From Sipunculus nudus (Eukaryota > Annelida > Sipuncula > Golfingiida > Sipunculidae), in assembly GCA_026874595.1 (NCBI GenBank), contig CM049315.1:5760664-5824663 (forward strand): DNA of 64,000 nt. The letters run 5' to 3'. Numbering within the stretch: position 1 is the stretch's first letter; each line of letters opens with the position of its first letter. Both the position numbers and the translations under genes were made by a program. Shown here in pieces: positions 36,663 through 48,631 of the stretch. Below the pieces are notes generated by a model that did not search any database, had not been told where the DNA came from, and saw nothing but the letters and a program-made list of their open reading frames with translations.

Positions 36663-37131
36663 CTGGATATGAAAAACACATGGAAAAATGGATTACATCA
36701 AATATGTTAAAAATGTACATAAGACATTATGTATTATGTGTGTAAGGTGTTTTATATCAGAAGTTTCGAGTGTTCTACTTTATATTCAAGACAAGGGATT
36801 TTTTTTAATCTCATGAATTTATGGCTCTTATTTTGGGTTATTATTTAACATTAAATATAAATCTGCTCTATGCCCGGCTCAAATATGAATAACAATGCAA
36901 AAACTGCCATTATGAATAAATATTGACTGAGATAGATGTTTCAGGGAAACATTCTTTGAATGGCAAGGTTTATTGAGATACAAAGTTTTAAAAGAAGCCT
37001 TTTTAGGATTTAATATTATAACAGATTAAATTTACATGCTCTGTCAATGCTGTCTTGAGCAGGGCCAAATTTTTATACTTGATTTGTTCAGGGCTACTGT
37101 GTATTTATGCTGCACTACGTCTGCTTAATAC

Positions 37132-37220
37132 TTGCCTAAAAACCTGGTTCTCAAGGTCTGTATGAGAGTGACACCGCCAACGACACAAACAAACGCCACC
37201 AGCCAGTTAAGCATGCGCAT
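37132..37220 (-). CDS. Candidate first exon of sulfotransferase A (signal anchor)
   Basis: The minus strand has an ATG at 37220 followed by MRMLNWLVAFVCVVGGVTLI and a basic tail (QTLRTRF), a good type II signal-anchor shape. The frame stops at TAA shortly after. Possible donors are AA|GTATTA (exon end 37132) and AG|GTTTTT (exon end 37144), both in phase 2. The exon at 36090-36256 starts in phase 0, so a direct join does not keep the frame. Either an intermediate exon exists or the true start lies elsewhere. Position, strand and anchor shape are the only support. Confidence 0.4.
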
Positions 37221-37825
37221 CACTAGCGTCACCTGCCGGAAAGATCTGAAAAACGTTTAAATGTCGATATTGTACAGTAAAGATCCATTTCTTCAATAAT
37301 ATTGTTCCAAATTCCAACCTCTTTAAATGGCAAAGTTTTACCGCGGTTTGCAGTTTTGCATATTGCCATATGAAAATGCATCGTTCTGATTGCAAAATAA
37401 TACATATACATTTATAGGTAGCATTTTATCATAAAACTTTTACATAAATAAAACAAAAGTTCCCAGATTGTACGTTCAATAGTACTCTGTACTATATTAA
37501 AAAAATCCTGTATATACTTTTTTTATTTGATTAGGACCAAAGAGTCGCCCTTAGTTTGATGCTGCACGATAAGCAGGGAAAATAGCATCTTCTGCATTCA
37601 AAATTAGCAACATTTTTCCTGAGGGGCACAAATCCCCAGTCAGTCCTGTAGCATAAATAAATGTCCATGTTCGTGTTAATACACATCTTTTAACTCCCTA
37701 AAAACAAAAAAAAATCCTGAATCCGCCCCTATTTTCGATGGGTGTGGTATAAGGCGGGAGAGTTAAAAAAACATGTATGTGAAAGACACTGATACCACGC
37801 ATGTTGAAGTAAGGAGTGCAGCCAC

Positions 37826-38605
37826 GTTGAGACGTAGCCAAGGTATGACGTAGCCAAGTGGTGACGTAGCCAGGTGGTTACGTAGCCAGGTGGTGACGTA
37901 GCCAAGTGGTGACGTAGCAAGGTGGTGACGTTACCAGGTGGAGCCGTAGCAAAGTGGTGAGTGGTGACGTAGCCAGGTGGTGAGGTAGCCAAGTAGTTAC
38001 GTAGCCAGGTGGGGACGTAACAAGTGAGGACGTGGCCAAGTGGTGACGTAGACAGGTGGTGAGGTAGCCAAGTAGTTACGTAGCCAGGTGGGGACATAAC
38101 AAGTGGGGACGTAGCCAAGTGGTGACGTAGACAGGTGGTGACGTAGCCAAGTAGTGACGTAGGCAGGTGAGGACGTATAGCCAGTTGGGACTTAGCCAAG
38201 GGGGGATGAGCCAAGTGGTGACGTAGCCAGTGGGGACGTTACAAATGGGGATGTAGCCTAGTGGTGAAGTAGACAGGTGGTGAGGTAGCCAAGTAGTTAC
38301 GTAGTCTGGTGGGGACGTAGCCAAGTGGTGAGTGGTGACTTAGCCAGGTGGTGAGGTAGCCAAGTAGTTACGTAGCCAGGTGGGGACGTAACTGGTGGGG
38401 ACGTGGCCAAGTGGTTACGTAGACAGTTGGTGAGGTAGCCAAGTAGTTACGTAGCCAGGGGAGGACGTAACAGGTGGGGACGTAGCCAAGTAGTGACGTA
38501 GGCAGGTGATGACGTAGCCAGTAGGGACTTAGCCAAGTGGGGACGCAGCCAAGTGGTGACATAGCCAGTGGGGACTTAGCCAAGTGGTGACGTAGCCAGA
38601 TGGTG
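37826..38605 (-). repeat. 16-bp minisatellite with ~80-bp higher-order pattern
   Basis: The unit GTGACGTAGCCAAGTG and variants (CAGGTG, GAGGTAGC, GTTACGTAGC, GGGACGTAAC) fill the region. The five-unit block that begins TGAGGTAGCCAAGTAGTTAC starts at 37981, 38060, 38281, 38352 and 38431; steps of 71-79 bp show a higher-order repeat. Most units contain TGACGTA, a CRE-like half site. Open minus-strand frames here are by-products. Confidence 0.85.
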
Positions 38606-38639
38606 CCGAAGCGGTCACACCCTCTACCCACTGTATGCA

Positions 38640-39345
38640 CTTAGGGGAATGGTGAAGTGTAGGCATCGTTCTTTTGGCATTTATGTTAGCATCGGTCTAA
38701 CAAAAGAATTCGCTGGGGGCGGAATTCAGATATTAGAAAATGATTGATGGGGTCAAAACGGTCATCCAGGTCCAAAGAGTTTTTTAAATACATAATTACT
38801 ATTTATTTTAAATCGAAACATTACAACGAGGCTAAGAAATATGGGGATATCCCAGCCCGTGTATGGGGATGTCCCGGCCCCATGGAATCTGTCGGTTTTT
38901 TATGTGCTATATGCATGAGGAGCTTCGAGTCAACCCCGTCACGCTAGTGTGACCAGGACCACCCCTTGTCATGTGACCCGTGACGACTTACGAGAGCAAC
39001 AGGCCCGACAGCGGGTCATTTTTATTGTTAAAGCGTGTCCCTTTATATCAGCCGCTGTCGCCTACAACAAGAAACGTGCTGAAACCCGCAGTGACATGTT
39101 ATAGATCTTGCGATACAGTGTGTGGCCCTAATATATCAATAGATGCTTTGGCACATATTTTCAAAAAGACCATTTGTCTACAAGTCTGTAACCTTCAGCA
39201 CATCTTTCAAATAGACCACTTGCCTTTGTTTAATATCCTTTATATTTTAACTTGATTGACCAGTTTCAAATAAATGTATCCTATATCATAATAATTCCGT
39301 AATAAATTGGAGTTAAACTTGTATTTAATTTGAAATTGTACATGA
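38640..39345. other. No recognised gene
   Basis: Short open frames without recognisable domains. Nothing else is seen. Confidence 0.45.
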
Positions 39346-39352
39346 TACAACT

Positions 39353-39412
39353 CTCTCTCTCTCTCTCTCTCTCTCTGAGTGTGTGAGAATCAGCGATACA
39401 TTTTATATATAA

Positions 39413-39468
<56 letters not shown>
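39353..39468. repeat. (CT)n and (TA)n microsatellites
   Basis: A CT run of about 12 units (39353-39376) is followed after ~35 bp by a TA run of about 25 units ending at 39467. Confidence 0.95.
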
Positions 39469-39470
<2 letters not shown>

Positions 39471-39886
39471 AAAAATCACACATTTAGAGATTACAATACA
39501 TGTAAAATAAATAATGATAGGAAGAAAATAAATACCTAAGTTCTTGTTTATATATAGTTGTAAATGTTAATCTGAAACAAAACGAGGAAGGGTACCATAA
39601 TCAAACTTATATCACATATAATGTTGTTAGGTGAAACATTGTTACCCTGTTTTAGGTAGTCATAAGTCCCGGGTCGAAATAATAGAAGTGGTAACAGAAT
39701 CTTAGGTAAAAGTAATTATAATGTGTTGAGCAGAAAAAAACGGTATAGGTAAGTGTAAGTCTGAAATATATGAAAATATATATAATAAAATAATAAAAAA
39801 GTATAAAATGCTATAAAATTATTGGAATCTAACATGTTATGTTATATCATAATGACTATTTGTATTTTTTTTTTTCAGTACATATA

Positions 39887-40280
39887 CTGTGGTTGCCTTT
39901 TTGTTCGCGAGGGTTTTAATTTCGCGATGTTCGTGGATGGGAAATAATCGCGAAAATGAAACCTTCGGGAATAATTGCCCAATTGAGTATGTCCTTCTTA
40001 TTAAGTGTATCCAATACTTGTATGGGAATAGGTTAGAACAGTGAGAAATTTGATAAAAAGTTACATCCATGCAGGTATAGGGAAAACGTTCCCTTAAATT
40101 CGGACTAAACTACCTGCATGTGCTATGTGTATACCGACCAATCGTTATATGAGAAGAATATCACAACTCATGACTTATTCTCATTTTATTATACACACAG
40201 GTATGGCTTTACCAAAGATTTGATACAGGTTCTGGTGAGATCGCGAAAATTCAGCCTCGCGAATATGAAGCCAACCATAG
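39887..40280. mobile_element. 394-bp inverted-repeat element (same family as 20570-22672)
   Basis: The left end is CTGTGGTTGCCTTTTTGTTC followed by GCGAGGGTTTTAATTTCGCG. The right end is GCGAATATGAAGCCAACCATAG, the inverted match. TACATA lies directly left and TACATT directly right, so the target duplication is TA or a slightly decayed longer one. Internal sequence has no coding capacity. It is a miniature, non-autonomous member of the family whose larger member holds the 75-bp array. Confidence 0.75.
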
Positions 40281-40295
40281 TACATTTACTAAGAG

Positions 40296-40588
40296 GCCTG
40301 ATCAGTTGAGTGGTAAAACGCTCTGCGTATTTTTTCGCAATTGTTGCGTCTCCAACTAGTAACAAGCTTTCGCAGCCAAGTGAGATACAGGCTTAAACTC
40401 TCCCTTGGCGACCCGAGTTCGATACTTGGCGTGGCTATGCGAGTGCATGGGTTGATGTTGCCCGTCCAATGTCGGAGGTTTTCTCCGGGTTCTCCGGGTT
40501 CTCCGGTTTCCTCCACCTCTTAACACTACCAAACGCCACCGTTCGAGCCATGTTGTGCAATCCATATAAAATAAATAAGTATATATCT
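40296..40588 (+). mobile_element. tRNA-derived SINE-like element
   Basis: An A-box-like TGATCAGTTGAGTGGTAA segment is followed ~110 bp later by a B box (GAGTTCGATACT). A body with three CTCCGGGTT copies (about 40481-40505) and CCTCCACCTCT follows, and the tail is AT-rich (ATAAAATAAATAA). It begins 15 bp after the preceding inverted-repeat element. The A/B spacing is larger than in a tRNA because of an insertion. Confidence 0.6.
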
Positions 40589-40599
40589 AATGAATAAGT

Positions 40600-42050
40600 T
40601 TAAGTTACTCTTACCATTAAAACGGCATCTCAATAAGGTGCTTCAGGCATAAATGACATTTTTAAACAAACCTGATAGAAATCCTATATCATCATCCTAT
40701 CAGTCGCTCCTGAACAGCTTTAGTGTTTAAATCCAGTGTTGCGGTCTTGAGCTTCTATAAGTTAATGCGATTCCAATATCTTCCCTTTATCGCGAACTTT
40801 TGTGACGTTTTAGTGCTTCTGTTAGAGCTTTCGTAACTTTTGTCTGCTCGTGATACTGCACAAATATCAACTACGTGCAATTTTATATACCCACCAGTTT
40901 CATAAGCAGGCACTGCGAATATTGTTATTGTCGACCTTCCTCTGAGCCAAGATGTTTGATGTGAAGGTTTCCTACGGTTATGTTTACCACACAGACGGGA
41001 TCTTTCAGGATGGATAAACTTTTAGGTTAATGACCACATGGATGACCGTTTATCACACGCGCAACCATGTGAAAACAAAGTGAACCCATTGCACTCGCCC
41101 GTTTACCCCTTTATGTTTCATGAACCATATATCTTTTGGATTACAACGAATTATGAGATTCATACGCAAATATATATATATTATAGTGGTTGGCTTTCTG
41201 TTCTCGAGGGTTTCAAATTCACGATACCCACTGGCAATTCGAGTCCATTTTCCAGTGTCCAAAGTCAAGAGGTAAGAATTTCAATAAGATAACTGGTAAC
41301 TGATATTTTATCTTACCCGTAAATCAAGGATTGATAATATGAATGAGATGTTTTAACTTATATTTTTTTGTAAATGATGAACATTATTTCCAGTTCTCTT
41401 CACAATAATAATCTTTAGAGGTCTGATGGCCATAAAGGTCCTTCATTAGGGTCCAAAAATCTCCACGTCCTCAAAATGGCAGCCCTGGGGCAATATTGGA
41501 TGTCAGATTGGTCTGAAATGTTTCACCACAGATACTTAAAAGGGACCAATTTTCAGGAAAAATCACAGCATTATCTTAAAGGTTAATGCGAAAGAATTTT
41601 AATAATCGATACGGATGGAGTCCTCATAGGCACCAATCGCCTCGAAGCCAGATTGGTTTCTGGATGGTCTATTATTCAATACAACTGGAGCCATTATAAG
41701 CACCAATCATCTGTATGACAGTGAAAAAAAAATAAATGTAAAAGATAAAATGTATTCTGTTTTAGGAAATGCACACAAAAGAAAGGGTCACTGAAGGACG
41801 GACAGAAGGACGGACGGATGGACAAGAGGATCACTATAGGGCAACGCTTTTTAAGCTAAGTAGATGTTCTGTGTCCATTACTTTATTTAGAGAAACCCTT
41901 GCGAAACACTTAAAATGTTAAATAGAGAAAATATATATATTCCTAATACATGTAAAAAAGTGAAATGAGTGAAATTGGACTTACACGCATTAAGTGAAAC
42001 TTTCAGGAAATACAGGTAGGCCTTTTCCTGATTTCACACATTCATTGTAA
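40600..42050. other. No recognised gene
   Basis: Contains one end of the inverted-repeat family at 41184-41260 (below) and a short GGAC-rich run near 41797-41825. No coding feature is recognised. Confidence 0.45.
41184..41260 (+). mobile_element. Single end of the CTGTGGTTGGC inverted-repeat family
   Basis: TAGTGGTTGGCTTTCTGTTC, then TCGAGGGTTTCAAATTCACG, matches the left end of the elements at 20570 and 39887. No inverted partner was found nearby, so it is a truncated copy. Confidence 0.55.
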
Positions 42051-42059
42051 CACACATAA

Positions 42060-45000
42060 TTATATATAATTCTTATTACATGTAAACTGTGTGTTAACTG
42101 ATAATTCTTATTATATGTAAACTGTATGTTAACTGATAATTCTTATTAGATATAAACTGTTGGTTAACGGATAATTCTTATTACATATATACTGTATGTT
42201 AACTGAAAATTCTTATTACATATAAATTGTAGGTTAACTGATAATTCTTATTACATAGAAACTGTGTTTTAACTGATAATTCTTATTAAATAAAAACTGT
42301 GTGTTAACTGATAATTCTTATAACACATAAACTGTCGGTTTACTGATAATTCTTATTATATGTAAACTGTGTGTTTACTGATAATTCTTATTACATGTAA
42401 ACTGTTTGTTAACATATAATTCTTATTACATGTAAACTGTGTATTAACATATAATTCTTATTACATGTAAACTGTGTGTTAACTGATAATTCTTATTACA
42501 TATAAACTGTGTGTTAACTGAGAATTCTTATTACATGTAAACAGTATGTAACCTGATAATTCTTATTACATATAAACTGTGTGTTAACTGATAAGTCTTA
42601 ATACATGTAAACTGTATGTTAACTGATTATTCTTATTACATATAAACTGTGGGTTAACTGATAATTCTTATTACATTTAAACTCTGTCTTAACTGATAAT
42701 TCTTATTCCATGTAAACTGTATGTAAACTAATATTTCTTATTACATGTAAACTGTGTGTTAAATGATAATTCTTATTACATGTAAACTGTATGTTAACTG
42801 ATAATTCTTATTATATATACACTGTAGGTTAACTGATAATTCTTATTACATATAAACTGTGTGTTAACTGATAATTCTTATTACATATAAACTGTAGGTT
42901 AACTGATAATTCTTATTGCATGTAAACTGTATGTTAACTGATAATTCTTATTACATATAAACTGTAGGTTAACTGATAATTCTAATTGCATGTAAACTGT
43001 AGGTTAACTGATAAGTCTTATTACGTATAAACTGTAGGTTAACTGATAATTCTTATTACATGTAAAATGTGTGTTAACTGATAATTCTTATTACATGTAA
43101 ACTGTAGGGTAACTGATCATTCTTATTTCATATAAACTGTAGGTTAACTGGTAATTCTTATTGCATGTGAACTGTTTGTTAACTGATAATTCTTATTACA
43201 TATAAACTGTAGGTTAACTGATAATTCTTATAACATGTAATCTGTGTGTTAACTGATAATTCTTATTATATGTAAACTGTATGTTAACTGATAATTCTTA
43301 TTACACTTTAAACTGTAGGTTAACGGATAATTCTTATTACATATAAACTCTGTGTTAACTGATAATTCTTATTACATGTAAACTGTAGGTTACCTGATAA
43401 TTCTTATTACATGTAAACTGTGTTTTAACTGATAATTCTTATTACATGTAAACTGTCCGTTAACTGATAATTCTTATCACATGTAAACTGTATGTAAACT
43501 GATAATTCTTATTACATATAAACTGTGTGTTAAATGATAATTCTTATCACATGTAAACTGTAGTTTAACTGATTATTCTTATTACATGTAAACTGTGTGT
43601 TAACTGATTATTCTTATTACATGTAAACTGTCCGTTAACTGATAATTTTTATTACATGTAAACTGTATGTTAACTGATATGTCTTGTTACACGTAAACTG
43701 TGTGTTGACTGACACTTCTTATTACACTTTAACTGTATGTTAACTAGTAATTCTTATTACACGTTAATTGTATGTTAACTGGAAATTCTTATAACACGTA
43801 AACTGTGTCTTAACTGGTAATTCTTATAACATGTAAACTGTGTCTTAACTGATAATTCTTGTAACATGCAAAATGTGTCTTATCTTATAATTCTTATAAC
43901 ATGTAAACTGTGCGTTAACTGATAACTCTTATGACATGTTAACTGTGTGTTAACTTATAATTCTTATTACATGTAAACTGTGTGTTAACAGATAATTATA
44001 TTACATATAAACTGTGTGTTAACTGATAATTCTTATTACACGTAAACAGTATGTAAACTGATAATTCTTATTACATATAAACTGTGTGTTAACTGATAAT
44101 TCTTAATACATGTAAACTGTATGTTAACTGATTATTCTTATTACATATAAACTGTTGGTTAACTGATAATTCTTATAACATTTAAACTCTGTGTTAACTG
44201 ATAATTCTTATTACATGTAAACTGTATGTAAACTGATATTTCTTATTACATGTAAACTGTATGTTAAATGATAATTCCTATTACATGTAAACTGTATGTT
44301 TACTGATAATTCTTATTATATATACACTGTAGGTTAACTGATAATTCTTATTACATATAAATTGTGTCTTAACTGATAATTCTTATTACATATAAATTGT
44401 AGGTTAACTGATAATTCTTATTGCATGTAAACTGTATGTTAACTGATAATTCTTATTACATATAAACTGTAGGTTAACTGATAATTCTAATTGCATGTAA
44501 ACTGTAGGTTAACTGATAATTCTTATTCCATGTAAACTGTATGTAAACTGATATTTCTTATTACATATAAACTGTGTGTTAACTGATAATTCTTAAAACA
44601 TGTAAACTGTATGTTAACTGATTATTCTTATTACATATAAACTGTTGGTTAACTGATAATTCTTATTACATTTAAACGCTGTGTTAACTGACAATTCTTA
44701 TTCCATGTAAACTGTATGTAAACTGATATTTCTTATTGCATGTAAACTGTGTGTAAAATGATAATTCCTATTACATGTAAACTGTATGTTAACTGATAAT
44801 TCTTATTATATATACACTGTAGGTTAATTGATAATTCATATTACATATAAACTGTGTCTTAACTGATAATTCTTATTACATATAAACTGTAGGTTAACTG
44901 ATAATTCTTATTGCATGTAAACTGTATTTTAACTGATAATTCTTATTACATATAAACTGTAGGTTAACTGATAATTCTAATTGCATGTAAACTGTAGGTT

Positions 45001-45395
45001 AACTGATAATTCTTATTGCATGTAAACTGTGCGTTAACTGATACTTCTTGTTCAGGTAAACTGTGCGTTAACTGATGCTTCTTGTTACACGTAAACTGTG
45101 TGTTGACTGATACTTCTTGTTACACTTTAACTGTATGTTAACTGGTAATTCATATTACACGTTAATTGTATGTTAACTGGTAATTATTATAACACGTAAA
45201 CTGTGTCTTAACTGGTAATTCTTATAACATGTAAACTGTGTCTTAACTGATAATTCTTATAACATGAAAAATGTGTCTTATCTGATAATTCTTATAACAT
45301 GTAAACTTTGTCTTAACTGATAATTCTTATAACTTGTAAACTGTGTGTTAAATGGTCATTATTATTACATGTAAACTGTGTGTTAACTGGTTGGA
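42060..45395 (+). repeat. 35-bp tandem repeat array, ~95 copies, 3.3 kb
   Basis: The unit is TTAACTGATAATTCTTATTA plus CATGTAAACTGTGTG, with common variants ATGT/ATAT and GTGTG/GTAGG/GTATG. The period is regular over the whole block. Each consensus unit holds TTACATGTAA (a perfect 10-bp palindrome), GTTAAC (a 6-bp palindrome) and TGATAA (a GATA-factor core, WGATAR). Similar variant strings recur in blocks (42480-43020 versus 43990-44520 and 44530-45010), so larger pieces have been duplicated inside the array. There is no open frame. Confidence 0.95.
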
Positions 45396-45550
45396 CCAGC
45401 ATGTCAGGTAAGTATGACCAGGGCTGACGTAGTCCAGCATCGCCTATTTATCAGCTCTAGTTGTAGGTTTGTGTGCTACCTGTATGCTGATCGCAAATGT
45501 TAGCGCTCTTGAGACCTTTACGTTCATATTTTACTAACTGATGTTCGGGC

Positions 45551-45625
45551 AGAAGGGATCTGGGAACAACCAGTACCGCTAGTCTGTCTCAACAAGCGGT
45601 AGACCTACAACCCAGTATGGTTAGA
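45551..45625 (-). repeat. Inverted paralogue of the target site of the 46.1-kb element
   Basis: The reverse complement reads GGTTGTAGGTCTACCGCTTG, TTGAGACAGACTAGCGGTAC, TGGTTGT and then AGATCC. The sequence left of the element at 46060-46098 joined to the sequence right of it at 49087-49130 gives the same order (TACCGCTTGTTGAGACAGAC, AAGTGGTACTGGTTGT, AGATCC) without interruption. Confidence 0.8.
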
Positions 45626-46815
45626 GTTTCCCTCAGGGTTGGTTGGACAGTTCCAGTAAGAATTCCATTCGAATTAGGTAGAGAATCTATGCAAATGAAA
45701 CTCTCCCCTGCAAAAGTGGCAGACTTTCGAGGAAAGACCTTCATTTCCATAAAATTCCTTCCCATTATACATCGCAGTATTTAGGGCTTACAACCATGCC
45801 AAATTCCTGTTGGCTGATACAACCGGATGGCACTAAGTGCCCACGTGGATATGAAGTAATATTTCATGCATTTTATTTACAGTAAGTGCCCAATATTTCG
45901 TTCATACTAATCATTCCGCAGTACTCTTTGTCCTAATGGCGTCTAAGCATCTGTATTCATGTTAACGGTAATTTGTAGGGGATACATCGGGTCTTCATGC
46001 TCCACAAGGAAATAGGTGCACAAACATATTTCAACATTTCTGTCCAACCATCCGTAAGGTATACTCGGTTGTACCGCTTGTTGAGACAGACAAGTGGTGT
46101 TACGACCCATAATGTAATAACCGGCCCATAATGTAATAACGGCCCATATTGTAATAAAAACGACCCATAATTTAATAAACATACCCTGCCCATATTGTAA
46201 TATAACTGGCCCATACTGTAATAACGGCCCATAATGTAATAATAAACGGCCCATAATGTAATAACGGCCCATATTGTAATAAAACGACCCATATTGTAAT
46301 ATTCATACCCTACCCATAATGTATTATACGGGAAGTGGGAAAAATGGCCCATATTGTTATAACACATGTTTAAGCTCAAGAATAATCCCAAATCTAACAG
46401 GCGATATGTCGTTTAAGAATACCTTCTAAAATGACAGCCATTTTGGTTCCTCATTAGTATAAGTGCAGTCATAATGGAAATCCAGTGAATCAGTCAACAT
46501 TTATGTTGTCTACGTAAATTTGACATGAATTTAATCATAATCTTCTAAATTTCATTTTTTTTACAATATTTTTCCTTTCTGTCCCTTTAGCCCCCACCAT
46601 GCTGATTTCAATAAAGGTGGGGAAAAGTTAGTACAATGTTACTCATTTATTATTACGGTATTGGCAATTATTATAATATTGGCCGTTTTTACAACAGAAT
46701 ATAGGCCATTTCTACCACAATTATGACTATTGTTACAATATTGGACGGTTACGGTTATTACAATATGAGTCTGAATAACGATCGTAATAAAAACCGTCCC
46801 ATATTGTAATAACGG

Positions 46816-46818
<3 letters not shown>

Positions 46819-46878
<60 letters not shown>
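46819..46878. repeat. (TA)n microsatellite
   Basis: About 30 TA units inside the foldback-like element. Confidence 0.95.
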
Positions 46879-46880
<2 letters not shown>

Positions 46881-47654
46881 AATACTAAACCCCTAACAAC
46901 AGGCCAACGGAATGGGGTGAGGCATATTGTTCAGATTCATTTCGTAAAAAGGCGACATTTCTTTATTCCTTTGAGGCCACGACATTTACATAATGTTATG
47001 CATAGTTATTAGCAAAAACAGTAAATAGCAATATAGCTTATGACTGTCAAAGTAACTGGGAAGCAAACTTTACTCCTTTCCCACGCTTTTACTAATACCG
47101 ATCATTTGCGGGTAACCGGGGGGGGGGGGGGCTGGTGTTAGACCGTGAGGAGTGGGGTTGGGGCTGGGGTGGCGGGTAGGGTGGATCGAGAAGGCTGAGG
47201 GAGGCTTCCCTTGCGATCGCTCGGCGATTGCAAACATCTGGTTTTTCATGGATTGTACAAATAATTGTTATAATTACTGGCAGGCACTCTCCATGGCTCA
47301 GCTGGTGGCGTTCGGTAGTCTCTAGGCCTTTAGGACTTTATAGTTGTTCGTCGATCCTTTAGGTAGACAAAATAACTGTCAGTCTTATAGTGCTTCAGTA
47401 TAACATATCAAGATAGGTCTTGAAAAAGTTTTGAAATAATATTTTTATACTACACTACTGAGGTAAACCTTATCTGTTGAACGTTTCTGAGTTTGAAGGA
47501 ATACGGTATATATTTTGTTGTGGATGTAACTGCTTCTTTAACTAATCTTAACCTGTTTGTATATCTGCATAAATCTATTTCGGTTTGCAATACGTGACAG
47601 GGCGATAGCACACGCTTCCTGTCATTTATATTATATCCTGGAGTCAGATAACTA

Positions 47655-47905
47655 CTTGGTGACATGTAACTACCGCACCTGCGGGTCCTGAGTGTGTAAT
47701 CACCCCCATTACTGAGTCATAACATGGAGGAACACGCCAAATTTTGCACGCGTTTGTGAGTGATACACGGGCAAAGCCGTCCCATTATGGAGAGCGCTCA
47801 CCCTGGATGGTCCGAACATGACAAATCTCACCGCTCCTCGCCTGAGATTTGAACTCCCAATCTCCCCACTCTGAGCCCTGTGCTCTACCTCTACAACACA
47901 GAAAC
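47655..47905 (-). mobile_element. tRNA-derived SINE-like element, minus strand
   Basis: On the minus strand the head reads TGTAGAGGTAGAGCACAGGG (A-box-like) followed by GGGAGTTCAAATCTCAGG, a clear B box, ~30 bp later. A ~200-bp body without coding capacity follows. It lies inside the foldback-like element, so it inserted there or was captured. Confidence 0.55.
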
Positions 47906-48399
47906 AGGCATTTTCAAATTGTTGTTTTGTTGTTTGGGCGTTTGATTAAATTGTATCAGTGTCACTCTTGAAGCGCATTCAGGTTTTAACTTCAAATACG
48001 TGTATTGAAAGCTCTTAATCTATACGACGTGTTATACATATTGACCTAAGACTTCATAACCTAGGCATATATGTGCACAAAAAAACTGTTATTCTTAACT
48101 GATTTTTTTCTTACCATAGAATATAAGAAAATATGATCTCTCGATTTCTAATCGATGGCAGTCAGTCCGTGGATCGACACAGGACAAATTGCAGCAGTAC
48201 CTACTTTTATACTTTCTAGATCTAGGGAGGTTTCGAGAGATCATATGAAATATTCTCTATGATACATCGGGCAAAACGCACTGAAAATTAAATTTTCATT
48301 TTTATTTTTTACAAGAATTAAAATAAATTAAAATGTATCCAAAATGAGAGTTTTGAAGGTTTATCTGTTAAAATTGTCATTTTACATATTTACATTTTG

Positions 48400-48402
<3 letters not shown>

Positions 48403-48457
<55 letters not shown>

Positions 48458-48588
48458 AGTATATTAGCTTTAATGGACTCCTAAATCCTAGAAATGTACC
48501 CAGGAGAAGGTGTTTTCAGCAAACCAAACTTGCATTCAATACCTGTTTTTGTTGGGTTTTATACAGACGCCAACAAAATGCTACAACC

Positions 48589-48629
<41 letters not shown>
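48403..48629. repeat. Two (TA)n runs enclosing a ~130-bp unique segment
   Basis: TA runs at about 48403-48457 and 48591-48629 bracket a segment that contains GCTACAACCG at one side. No hammerhead core or inverted repeat was found in the enclosed segment. Confidence 0.85.

Positions 48630-48631
<2 letters not shown>

Noticed and set aside
37729-38640. Proline/leucine-rich open frames on the minus strand
   Set aside because: They arise from the 16-bp minisatellite and have no conserved frame.
45943-46391. Tyrosine-rich open frames on the minus strand (also 48917-49240 plus)
   Set aside because: They are translations of the TATTGTAATAA-type units in the foldback arms.
47282-47380. tRNA gene or SINE head (TGGCTCAGCTGG A-box-like)
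   Set aside because: The B-box-like TTCGTCGATCC is weak and no cloverleaf can be drawn.
48456-48590. Hammerhead motif between TA runs
   Set aside because: A GCTGAAAACACC stretch is present on the minus strand but no CTGATGA core or paired stem I.
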